Under the pieces are notes generated by a model. The model was not told the origin of the DNA and did not search any database. It was given only the letters and a program-made list of their open reading frames with translations. The translations under genes were made by a program, and so were the position numbers. This document shows positions 16,565-23,824 of a stretch of DNA of 64,000 nucleotides, piece after piece (the stretch's first letter is position 1; every line of letters starts with the position of its first letter). The DNA is from Ancylobacter gelatini (GTDB lineage Bacteria > Pseudomonadota > Alphaproteobacteria > Rhizobiales > Xanthobacteraceae): contig NZ_JAKVIL010000009.1 in the NCBI RefSeq assembly GCF_022601675.1, positions 1-64,000 of the forward strand, in the 5' to 3' direction.

Positions 16565-18172
16565 CTAGATACCTGCCGCCCCGCCATCGGCGCGCGGGTC
16601 GTGCGTGCCCTCAAGCCCGCCTTTTCCGGCATGAAGCACGACGGCACCGGCATGGCCCATCATCGGCGAACGCAGGTCCTCGACGATCTCGACATCGTGA
16701 CCGGCCCGCGCCAGCGCGTCGATCACCGACGAATCGAGCGAGCCCTCGACGCGCAGGTTCACGGTCTGCGATCCCCAGGTGCGGCCCAGCACCCAGCGCG
16801 GGCGCGCCACCGCCTCGCCGAGCGGGGCGCCGAACAGGGCGTAGCGGCTGAGCACGGCGGCATTGGTCTGCGGCTGGCCTTCCCCGCCCATGCAGCCGAA
16901 GGAGACCACCCGCCCGTCCGGCAGCGCGGCCATGCAGGGATTGAGCGTGTGGAACGGCCGGCGGCCCGGCTCCAGCGGGTTCACCGCCTTCGGGTCGAGC
17001 GAGAAGCTGGAGCCACGATTTTGCAGGAGCACGCCGGTGCCGGGCAGCACCAGACCCGAGCCGAACTCCCAGTAGATCGACTGGATATAGGACACCATCA
17101 GCCCGCTCGAATCGGCAGCGCCGAGCCATACCGTGTCGCCCGGTGCGGCACGCTGCGGCCAGGGCGCCGCCCGGCGCGGATCGATGGCCGCCGCCTCACT
17201 GGCAAGCCGCTCGGGGGTGAGGAACCGGGACGGGTCATGGGTGAGGCGGTCATGGTCGGTCACCACCCGGTCGCGCACCAGAAAGGCGCGCTTGGTGGCC
17301 TCGATCAGCCCGTGGACATGGGCGAAGCCCTCGGGCTCCGTGATGCCCAGCCGCTCGAAAATGCCGAGGATCATCAGCGTGGCGAGCCCCTGCGTCGGCG
17401 GGGCCGAGCTCCACAGCTCCATGTGCCGGCCCTTGAGGTGCAGCGGCGCCCGCTCGACAGCACGGTAGGCTTCGAGATCCGCGCGCGTGATCGGGCTACC
17501 GGCGCGCTCGATGTCGGCGGCGATCTCGCGGCCGATATCGCCGCGATAGAAATCGTCGAGCCCGGCGGCTCCCAGATGCTCCAGCATGTCCGCCACACGC
17601 TCGAAGCGCATCACCTCGCCGGTCTCGGGCGCCTTGCCGTCCTTCAGGAACATGGCGGCGAAGCCCGGCACGTCCTTCAGCTCCTCCAGCTTCTCGGCGG
17701 TCAGCCCGGCCTGCGAGGCGCTGACGGCGATGCCGGCGCGGGCGTGATCGCGCGCCGCCTCCAGCAGCCGGCGCACCGGCATCTTCCCGCCATGGGCCTT
17801 CGCGCTGTTCAGCGCGAGTTGCCAGCCGCCGACCTGGCCGGGAACGGTGAGCGCGGCGAGCGGGCCGCGCGGGGGAATCGCGTCATAGCCGGCGTCGCGA
17901 TACAGCGCGGGCGTCGCGCGGGCGCCGGCATAGCCGGTCGCCTCGATATAGCGGACACGCCCCGAGGGCTCGCGGATCAGCCAGAAGCCATCGCCGCCGA
18001 ACTGGGTCATGTGGGGATAGGCCACCGCGATGGCCGCCGCAGCCGCAAGCGCGGCCTCGACCGCGTTGCCGCCCTCCTCGAGAACGGCGCGCCCGGCCTC
18101 CACCGCCGCCCAGTGCGGCGCCGCCACCATGCCTCGCCCGGCATGAACGCTCTCGTGAACCTGACCTGCCAT
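16565..18172 (-). CDS. Gamma-glutamyltransferase-family N-terminal-nucleophile hydrolase
   Basis: A 535-residue proenzyme of the GGT family, expected to cleave itself before a Thr. The likely nucleophile is Thr347 in GDTVWLGAADSSG. Downstream FGSGLVLPGTGVLLQNRG and FSFGCMGGEGQPQT-like sequence (VSFGCMGGEGQPQTN) are family hallmarks. N-terminal HWAAVEAGRAVLEEGGNAVEA also fits. There is no signal peptide, unlike periplasmic GGTs, so it may be a cytoplasmic relative such as oxamate amidohydrolase (HpxW-like) rather than a true glutathione hydrolase. The ATG at 18172 has GGGAG 8 bp upstream; a longer frame to 18448 runs into the opposite gene and is rejected. Confidence 0.88.
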   Translation of the reverse strand: MAGQVHESVHAGRGMVAAPHWAAVEAGRAVLEEGGNAVEAALAAAAAIAVAYPHMTQFGGDGFWLIREPSGRVRYIEATGYAGARATPALYRDAGYDAIPPRGPLAALTVPGQVGGWQLALNSAKAHGGKMPVRRLLEAARDHARAGIAVSASQAGLTAEKLEELKDVPGFAAMFLKDGKAPETGEVMRFERVADMLEHLGAAGLDDFYRGDIGREIAADIERAGSPITRADLEAYRAVERAPLHLKGRHMELWSSAPPTQGLATLMILGIFERLGITEPEGFAHVHGLIEATKRAFLVRDRVVTDHDRLTHDPSRFLTPERLASEAAAIDPRRAAPWPQRAAPGDTVWLGAADSSGLMVSYIQSIYWEFGSGLVLPGTGVLLQNRGSSFSLDPKAVNPLEPGRRPFHTLNPCMAALPDGRVVSFGCMGGEGQPQTNAAVLSRYALFGAPLGEAVARPRWVLGRTWGSQTVNLRVEGSLDSSVIDALARAGHDVEIVEDLRSPMMGHAGAVVLHAGKGGLEGTHDPRADGGAAGI

Positions 18173-18278
18173 CAACGCTCTCCCGGACCTGTTATCGTGG
18201 CGGATCCCCGCGACGTGAGCCGCGTGGCTTGACCCGCGCGGCGCGGCATAGCAGGTTGCGCCCCGCCAATTAAGCGGA

Positions 18279-18527
18279 ATGGAACTGATGAGCACGGGCC
18301 GACGCATTCGCTGGGACAATGTCAGCACGGTGGTGAGCGCCACCATCCTGCTCGGCGCGGAGCTGATCGGCGCCGGCCTCGCTGCCGGCTGGGCGATCGC
18401 CGCCCTGTTCGAGGCGAGCCTGATCTGGGAACTGATCTTCGAGGGCATCTTCGCCGCGCTGGCGGTCTACGGCGTCTACCGCTTCATCATGAAGGCCAAG
18501 AGCATCGAGCCCTTTGTCGAGGGCTGA
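18279..18527 (+). CDS. Small two-segment membrane protein of unknown function
   Basis: An 82-residue product (79 if the second ATG at 18288 is used; GGAA precedes it). Two hydrophobic stretches are visible, about residues 18-44 (VSTVVSATILLGAELIGAGL and on) and 50-69 (WELIFEGIFAALAVYGVYRF). It ends in a short polar tail. Coding quality is good, an intrinsic terminator follows immediately, and it is divergent from the GGT gene, so it is probably real. I do not recognise the family and assign no function. Confidence 0.7.
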   Translation: MELMSTGRRIRWDNVSTVVSATILLGAELIGAGLAAGWAIAALFEASLIWELIFEGIFAALAVYGVYRFIMKAKSIEPFVEG

Positions 18528-18566
18528 GACCGGCCGCGCCCTCGCGCGAAACATCCGAGAGGTTTG

Positions 18567-18591
18567 AATGGCCGGGCACCCCCCGGCCATT
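18567..18591 (+). terminator. Intrinsic terminator after the small membrane protein gene
   Basis: AATGGCCGGG (18567-18576) and CCCGGCCATT (18582-18591) form a perfect 10-bp stem with a 5-nt loop, followed by GTCGTTTTC. It separates the small membrane protein gene from the decarboxylase leader. Confidence 0.75.
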
Positions 18592-18689
18592 GTCGTTTTC
18601 GGCATCCCGGCCCGACACTTAGCCGGCGCACCGAAAAAACTTGAAAAACCCGCTTGCATGTGACGGCGTAAATCCATACATCACCCCTC

Positions 18690-18880
18690 GCCCAATATTC
18701 GCACGTGCCTGTGGTCGCGTGCCGATCGGCGGAAGTCCGGACAAGAGGCCGGAAAGTCGCCAGGAAGATCGGTAGCCGGAGGCGAAACCGGCGCACCTCG
18801 CTCTCAGCGGGGAACGTGACTTGAAGCAACGACGTAGCGGGCTTTTTTAGTCTCAGTCGGCCCTCCAAAGGTCGGCGACA
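18690..18880 (+). ncRNA. Structured 5' leader of ornithine decarboxylase mRNA, candidate speF RNA motif
   Basis: A long untranslated leader precedes the decarboxylase gene and is rich in potential structure. TCCGG (18736-18740) pairs with CCGGA (18749-18753). GCCGG (18775-18779) pairs with CCGGC (18788-18792), while its loop segment GGCGA (18781-18785) can pair with TCGCC (18757-18761), giving a potential pseudoknot. CCTCGCT (18796-18802) can pair with AGCGGGG (18806-18812) or, alternatively, with AGCGGG (18836-18841), which is followed by C and six Ts (18843-18848). An alphaproteobacterial RNA motif named speF is known upstream of such decarboxylase genes; position and character fit, but I cannot run a covariance search. 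Confidence 0.6.
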
Positions 18881-19042
18881 CTGAAGAGGCACTACTTCTT
18901 GCCGGGCGTGCGGTCGGGTCTCCCGTACCAAGCGATGGCATCGGACGAACGTGAGCGCTCTCCACATGCGCCCCCGAACGCATCCGTGCCACGGCTCCAT
19001 TCCATCCGGCCTTGCGGCAAAAACCGTGCGGCCGGCGAACGG

Positions 19043-19144
19043 ATGCGCATTCTCGCCACGAGCGCGGCACATTCACGCCGCGCGCGGGTGTTCGCATCCA
19101 TCGTCCTGGGTCGAAGCTTTGAAGGTTTGTGGAGAGCGCCATGA
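19043..19144 (+). CDS. Candidate upstream ORF (33 codons) coupled to ornithine decarboxylase
   Basis: An ATG at 19043 opens a 33-codon frame whose TGA (19142-19144) overlaps the decarboxylase ATG (19141-19143) as ATGA. The predicted peptide is basic. It contains His10-Ser-Arg-Arg13, then after nine residues Gly23-Arg24-Ser-Phe-Glu27. This faintly recalls the HIRR ... HR-N-S-F-D pattern of the enterobacterial ornithine-sensing leader peptide SpeFL (34 aa), though similarity is slight and may be chance. The ribosome-binding site is weak, and the frame is open further upstream. Whether it is translated is unknown. Confidence 0.35.
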   Translation: MRILATSAAHSRRARVFASIVLGRSFEGLWRAP

Positions 19145-20271
19145 CCGACCGTATCCGCGAGTTCCTGCGCAACCGACGTGAGGATGGTCCCTGCGTCGTC
19201 GTCGATCTGGACGTCGTCCGTTCCAACTACGCCGCCTTTGCGCGCGCGCTGCCGGATACCCGCGTCTTCTACGCGGTGAAGGCGAACCCCGCCCCGGAAA
19301 TCCTGAGCCTGCTCGCCGAGCTCGGCTCGTGCTTCGACTGCGCTTCGGTGGCCGAGATCCAGATGGCGCTGGCCGCCGGCGCGACCGCGGACCGCATCTC
19401 CTATGGCAACACCATCAAGAAGGAGCGCGACATCGCGCGGGCCTTCGAGCTGGGCGTGCGCCTGTTCTCGGTCGACTGCACGGAAGAGGTCGAGAAGGTC
19501 GCCCGCGTCGCCAGCGGCTCCAAGGTGTTCTGCCGCATCCTGTGCGACGGCGCCGGCGCCGAATGGCCGCTCTCCCGCAAGTTCGGCTGTGAGCCCGACA
19601 TGGCGGTCGACGTGCTGGAGCATGCCCATCGCCTCGGCCTCGAGGCCCATGGCATCTCCTTCCATGTCGGCTCGCAGCAGAAGAACGTCGAAGCCTGGGA
19701 CGGCGCCCTCGCCTCCGCCTCGGCGATCTTCAACGAATGCGCGCTGCGCGGCTTCTCGCTGAGCCTGGTCAATCTCGGCGGCGGCTTCCCGACCCGCTAC
19801 CTGCAGGACGTGCCGGCGGCGGAAGCCTATGGCGAGGCGATCTTCCGCGCCCTGTCGCGGCATTTCGGCAACTCGATCCCGCAGACCATCATCGAGCCGG
19901 GCCGCGGCATGGTGGGCGGCGCGGGCCTCATCGAGGCGGAAGTGGTGCTGATCTCGAAGAAGTCCGACACCGACACGGTGCGCTGGGTCTATCTCGACAT
20001 CGGCAAGTTCGGCGGCCTCGCCGAGACCATGGACGAATCGATCCGCTACCCGATCCGCACCCCGCGCGACGGCGATGCGACCGAGCCTTGCGTTCTCGCC
20101 GGCCCGACCTGCGATTCGGCCGACGTGATGTACGAGAAGGAGCCGGTCTACCTGCCGGTCTCGCTCGCCATCGGCGACAAGGTGCTGATCGAGGCCACCG
20201 GCGCCTACACCACCACCTATTCGGCGGTGGCGTTCAACGGTTTCGACCCGCTCCGATCCTACGTGATCTGA
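19141..20271 (+). CDS. Ornithine/lysine-type PLP decarboxylase (fold type III)
   Basis: A 376-residue decarboxylase of the alanine-racemase-fold (eukaryotic ODC-like) class, predicted to convert ornithine to putrescine. The PLP lysine is in FYAVKANPAPEIL (near residue 46), SFHVGSQQ supplies a phosphate-loop residue, NLGGGFPTRY is the glycine loop, EPGRGMVGGAGL binds PLP, and the substrate-site Cys lies in AGPTCDSADVMYEK. The start at 19141 is set by GGAG 6 nt upstream. It follows a structured leader, implying feedback control by a polyamine or ornithine. Together with the homospermidine synthase at 23.8 kb it forms a polyamine pathway. A lysine- or dual-specific enzyme is possible. Confidence 0.93.
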   Translation: MTDRIREFLRNRREDGPCVVVDLDVVRSNYAAFARALPDTRVFYAVKANPAPEILSLLAELGSCFDCASVAEIQMALAAGATADRISYGNTIKKERDIARAFELGVRLFSVDCTEEVEKVARVASGSKVFCRILCDGAGAEWPLSRKFGCEPDMAVDVLEHAHRLGLEAHGISFHVGSQQKNVEAWDGALASASAIFNECALRGFSLSLVNLGGGFPTRYLQDVPAAEAYGEAIFRALSRHFGNSIPQTIIEPGRGMVGGAGLIEAEVVLISKKSDTDTVRWVYLDIGKFGGLAETMDESIRYPIRTPRDGDATEPCVLAGPTCDSADVMYEKEPVYLPVSLAIGDKVLIEATGAYTTTYSAVAFNGFDPLRSYVI

Positions 20272-20309
20272 GCCACCCGGCCAAAAGGCCGAGCTCAGAT
20301 CACCTGTGA

Positions 20310-20331
20310 CCCGGACCGGGGACGGTCCGGG
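20310..20331 (+). terminator. Hairpin after the decarboxylase gene
   Basis: CCCGGACC (20310-20317) and GGTCCGGG (20324-20331) form a perfect 8-bp stem with a 6-nt loop, followed by CGCCTTTCG. The T-tract is weak. The rest of the 254-bp gap to the next gene holds nothing I can name. Confidence 0.5.
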
Positions 20332-20525
20332 CGCCTTTCGGCCCGGCGGGCCGAGGGGCGGTCCTGCTCCGCCGGCGGCCTCGCCGGCAAGGGCATCCTG
20401 AACGAGCGTTCAGGCCATCGTGACGGGCGGAACCAAGCCGCTAGAGCGGAACAACCCCGCCGCACGGGACTTTCACAATTCCCTTTCACCTCTTTTGCCC
20501 GACGATCCGGGTGTTTGAGGCCGCC

Positions 20526-21161
20526 ATGACCTACAACTTCGCCGCCACCGACGTCGTCGCCCCGCTGGCCACCCCCGTGGTCGCCGCCCCCGCGCCCGTG
20601 ATCTCGCTGGAGACCCCGGCCGACATCGCCCAGCGCGAGGCGCTGCTCGACCTGTCCTTCGGCCGCGCCGCGCGCTTCGCCAAGACCTCGGAGCGCCTGC
20701 GCGAAGGCCGCCTTCCGGCCGACGGCCTCGCCTTCGCCGCACATGGCGCGGACGGGCGCGTGGTCGGCACGCTGCGGCTGTGGCATGTCACGGCCGGCCC
20801 GGCGCGCCCGGCGCTGCTGCTCGGCCCGCTGGCCATCCATCCCTGGTTCCGCTCCATTGGCCTGGGCGGCGCGATGATGACCACCGCGATCTGCGAGGCG
20901 AGCCGGCTCGGCCATGGCGCGATCCTGCTGGTCGGCGACGCGCCCTATTACGCCCGCTTCGGCTTCGACGCCGCGCGGACCGAGGGCCTGTGGCTGCCGG
21001 GCGCCTTCGACCGCAGCCGCTTCCTCGGGCTGGAGCTGACCCCCGGCGCGCTTTCCGGCGCGCGCGGCCTGGTCAGCGCGACCGGCGCGGAAATCGCGAG
21101 CCCGAGCCTGAGCGATCTGATCGTGCGTGAGGAAGAAGGCGCGCTGAAGCGCATCGCGTGA
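20526..21161 (+). CDS. GNAT-family N-acetyltransferase
   Basis: An acetyl-CoA-dependent N-acyltransferase (211 aa) of the YhbS-like branch. The GNAT acetyl-CoA loop is visible as LAIHPWFRSIGLGGAMMTTA (near residue 110), followed by ILLVGDAPYYARFGFDAART, a motif typical of this subgroup. The ATG at 20526 is preferred because GAGG lies 6 bp before it. Similar GNAT genes often follow this type of decarboxylase gene in Rhizobiales, so polyamine acetylation is a reasonable guess, but the substrate cannot be read from sequence. Confidence 0.85.
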   Translation: MTYNFAATDVVAPLATPVVAAPAPVISLETPADIAQREALLDLSFGRAARFAKTSERLREGRLPADGLAFAAHGADGRVVGTLRLWHVTAGPARPALLLGPLAIHPWFRSIGLGGAMMTTAICEASRLGHGAILLVGDAPYYARFGFDAARTEGLWLPGAFDRSRFLGLELTPGALSGARGLVSATGAEIASPSLSDLIVREEEGALKRIA

Positions 21162-21172
21162 GGCGGGACGTT

Positions 21173-21193
21173 CCCGGCGGCTTTCCCGCCGGG
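21173..21193 (+). terminator. GC-rich hairpin after the GNAT gene
   Basis: CCCGGCGG (21173-21180) and CCGCCGGG (21186-21193) pair perfectly around a CTTTC loop. There is no T-tract. The remainder up to the GST stop at 21389 contains no convincing gene. Confidence 0.4.
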
Positions 21194-21388
21194 CCCCAGT
21201 TTCGACGTCCCGGCCGCGCGACAGCGGCCGGGAAGGCACCGTTCATGTGAGACATTCCCATCGGAGGGAGGCGTCGAGCCCTGTCCTGCGTTCTCCTGCG
21301 AAGGATCGAGCGCGGACGCGAGGCGCCGCGTCCCTCCGCCCCCTCGGACGGGATGGGGTCGAGCGCCGCCGGGTTCCCCTCAAACGGG

Positions 21389-22180
21389 TCAGAACTCGAC
21401 GTCGAGCTCCTCCATCTCGTCCGGCTCCTCGACCGCCGCCTCGCTCCACTCCACCATGGCGGGGTGGGCGAGCATATGCGCGCAGTAGGCCTTCGAGGCG
21501 GCGTCCAGCTTCACGTCATAGGTGGTGAAGCGCGAGCAGACCGGCGCGTACATCGCGTCCGCCATGGTCGGCGTCTTGCCGAACAGATAAGGCCCGCCAT
21601 AGGTCTCGAAGCACTCCGACCAGATGGCGAGGATGCGCGCAATGTCCGCCTGCGCCCCGGTCCAGACCTTGAAGCCCGGATGGCGCGCCTTGATGTTCAT
21701 CGGCAAGGCCGAGCGCAGATTGGCAAAGCCCGAATGCATCTCGCCGCTGATCGAGCGGCAATGCGCGCGCGCTGCCTTATCGTTGGGCAGCAGCCCGGCA
21801 TCTGGCTTAAGTTCGTGCAGGTATTCCGCAATGGCCAGCGTGTCCCAGATGCGCAGGCCGTCATGGTCGAGGCGCGGCACCAGGAAAGACGAAGACTGCA
21901 GCAGCAGCTCGGCGCGGATGCTGGGATCGTCGGCCGAGACACGCGCCTCGGCGATCTCCAGCCCCGCCATCCGGCACAGCAGGAAACCGCGCAACGACCA
22001 TGAGGAATAGTTCTTGCTACTCAGCGTCAGCACGGCATCCGGCGTTGGCGCTGCGGCCTTCGGCTTCTTGGCGGCGGCGGCTTTGGTGCCGGCAGCCGAG
22101 GTCGCGGCGGGCGCCTTCGCCTTGGCGGACGTCGCCCCCGATCCGGATGCGGGCTTGGATGCGGAAGTCGGGGCGGGCAT
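21389..22180 (-). CDS. Glutathione S-transferase with Ala/Lys/Pro-rich N-terminal extension
   Basis: A 263-residue GST-family protein. The thioredoxin-like N-domain begins near residue 52 with LTLSSKNYSSWSLRGFLLCR, where the SSWS serines are at the usual active-site position, and continues to DHDGLRIWDTLAIAEYLHE (the glutathione-binding Asp-Thr/Ser pair). The all-helical domain has PTMADAMYAPVCSRF. Before the domain lies an unusual stretch of about 50 residues built from Ala, Lys, Pro, Ser and Thr, resembling basic linker or histone-H1-like tails. The ATG at 22180 is likelier than one at 22231. It is divergent from phaZ. Confidence 0.88.
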   Translation of the reverse strand: MPAPTSASKPASGSGATSAKAKAPAATSAAGTKAAAAKKPKAAAPTPDAVLTLSSKNYSSWSLRGFLLCRMAGLEIAEARVSADDPSIRAELLLQSSSFLVPRLDHDGLRIWDTLAIAEYLHELKPDAGLLPNDKAARAHCRSISGEMHSGFANLRSALPMNIKARHPGFKVWTGAQADIARILAIWSECFETYGGPYLFGKTPTMADAMYAPVCSRFTTYDVKLDAASKAYCAHMLAHPAMVEWSEAAVEEPDEMEELDVEF

Positions 22181-22421
22181 GTGAGAAGGTCCTGTCGGGT
22201 CAGCGAGGGAAGATGAACGCGGCATCGGCAATCACTATTCGTGCCATCCCGGATGCGGTCCGCGATCGCGCGCGCCGGCCGGCGCGATGCTCGCAGGATT
22301 TGCATGACGAAAGCGCGACAATCGTCGTATCGTCGGCACCCCGTAACTGTTCTAGCCTCGGCCGCGGGCGTCCCGTTCCGGCCTTCGCTCCAAGAGCCTC
22401 ACGCGCACGAGCCTCAAGCAT

Positions 22422-23660
22422 ATGATTTATGCCGCCTATCAGGCTCAGGCCGACCTGCTCGACCCGCTGCGCAGCGCGGCTCGGGTGTCGCGACGCATGA
22501 TGAACACGGCGTGGGGTGCCGGCTGGGGGGCCGGCTTCGTCCACCAGAATGCCCTGCTGCGCAACATCACCGCCGCGCTTGAGATGTTCGAGCGCGTCAG
22601 CCTCTCCCATTCCCGGCCCGCCTTTGGCATCGGCACGGTCGAGGTCGGCAATCGCGAGGTGGAGGTGATCGAGGAAGTGGTGGCGCGCCTGCCCTTCGGC
22701 TCGCTGCTGCACTTCAGGAAGGATGTCGACCAGCCGCAGCCGCGCATCCTGGTGGTGGCGCCGCTCTCCGGCCATTTCGCCACGCTGCTGCACGGCACGG
22801 TGAAGACGCTGCTGCCCGAGAACGACGTCTACATCACCGACTGGCACAATGCCCGCGACGTGCCGCTCAGCGAAGGCGCCTTCGGCTTCGACGATTATGT
22901 CGAGCACGTCATCCGCTTCCTGGAGATCATCGGGCCGGGCGCCCACGCGCTCGCCGTGTGCCAGCCCTGCGTGCAGGTGCTCGCCGCCACCGCGGTGATG
23001 GCGCAGGAGGACAACCCGGCCACGCCCCATTCGATCACGCTGATGGCCGGGCCGGTCGACACCCGCATCAACCCGACCAAGGTCAACGAACTCGCCACCT
23101 CAAAGTCGATGGACTGGTTCGAGAAGAACCTGATCTCCACCGTGCCGCCGGGCTTCCCCGGGGTGGGGCGCCGGGTCTATCCCGGCTTCGTGCAGGTGGG
23201 CGCCTTCATGGCGATGAACATGGACCGGCACATCAAGGCCCATGTCGAGCTGTTCGAGAACCTCGCCATGGGCGAGCACGCCAAGGCCGACACCGCCAAG
23301 AATTTCTACGACGAGTATTTCGCGGTGCTGGACCTCGCCGCGGAATTCTATCTGGAGACCATTCGCAAGGTGTTCCAGGAGCACGACCTGCCGCGCGGGG
23401 AGCTGACCTATCGCGGCGAGAAGATCGATTTCCGCGCCATCCGCCGCACCGCGCTGCTCACGGTGGAAGGCGAGCGCGACGACATTTGCGCGGTCGGCCA
23501 GACCGTGGCCGCGCAGGACATCTGCTCCAGCCTGCGCCCGCATCTGCGCCGTCACCACATGCAGGCCGGCGTCGGCCATTACGGCGTGTTCTCCGGCCGG
23601 CGCTGGCAGGGCCAGGTCTATCCGCTGGTGCGCAACCACATCCTCGCCGCCGAAGACTGA
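22422..23660 (+). CDS. phaZ: Intracellular polyhydroxyalkanoate (PHB) depolymerase
   Basis: A 412-residue enzyme that mobilises stored polyhydroxybutyrate. The lipase-box-like motif is LAVCQPCVQVLAAT, placing the nucleophile at Cys183, the same number as in the Cupriavidus PhaZ1-type enzymes. Other family features are RILVVAPLSGHFATLLHGTV and VYITDWHNARDVPLS, and the C-terminal His lies in QAGVGHYGVFSGRRW. There is no signal peptide, so it acts on granules inside the cell. The Shine-Dalgarno sequence is poor. No phasin or PHB synthase gene is adjacent. Confidence 0.94.
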   Translation: MIYAAYQAQADLLDPLRSAARVSRRMMNTAWGAGWGAGFVHQNALLRNITAALEMFERVSLSHSRPAFGIGTVEVGNREVEVIEEVVARLPFGSLLHFRKDVDQPQPRILVVAPLSGHFATLLHGTVKTLLPENDVYITDWHNARDVPLSEGAFGFDDYVEHVIRFLEIIGPGAHALAVCQPCVQVLAATAVMAQEDNPATPHSITLMAGPVDTRINPTKVNELATSKSMDWFEKNLISTVPPGFPGVGRRVYPGFVQVGAFMAMNMDRHIKAHVELFENLAMGEHAKADTAKNFYDEYFAVLDLAAEFYLETIRKVFQEHDLPRGELTYRGEKIDFRAIRRTALLTVEGERDDICAVGQTVAAQDICSSLRPHLRRHHMQAGVGHYGVFSGRRWQGQVYPLVRNHILAAED

Positions 23661-23824
23661 CAGCCCGCACCCGACCGACGCGATCGCTCCGTCCTGCCGG
23701 CCGCACGCCGGTACCGGGCCGGAAGGCACCGTCACGCCCCCGTCACCATTGACGGCGCAGGTTTGGGCACCCATGGTGCGCCCGTAATTTTATTACCCTC
23801 GGAACCAAAGGAGTCCCCCCGAGA

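Noticed and set aside
18173..18448. Longer N-terminus for the GGT-family protein
   Set aside because: The 92 extra codons overlap the opposite small membrane protein gene, encode no family sequence, and the ATG at 18172 has a good ribosome-binding site.
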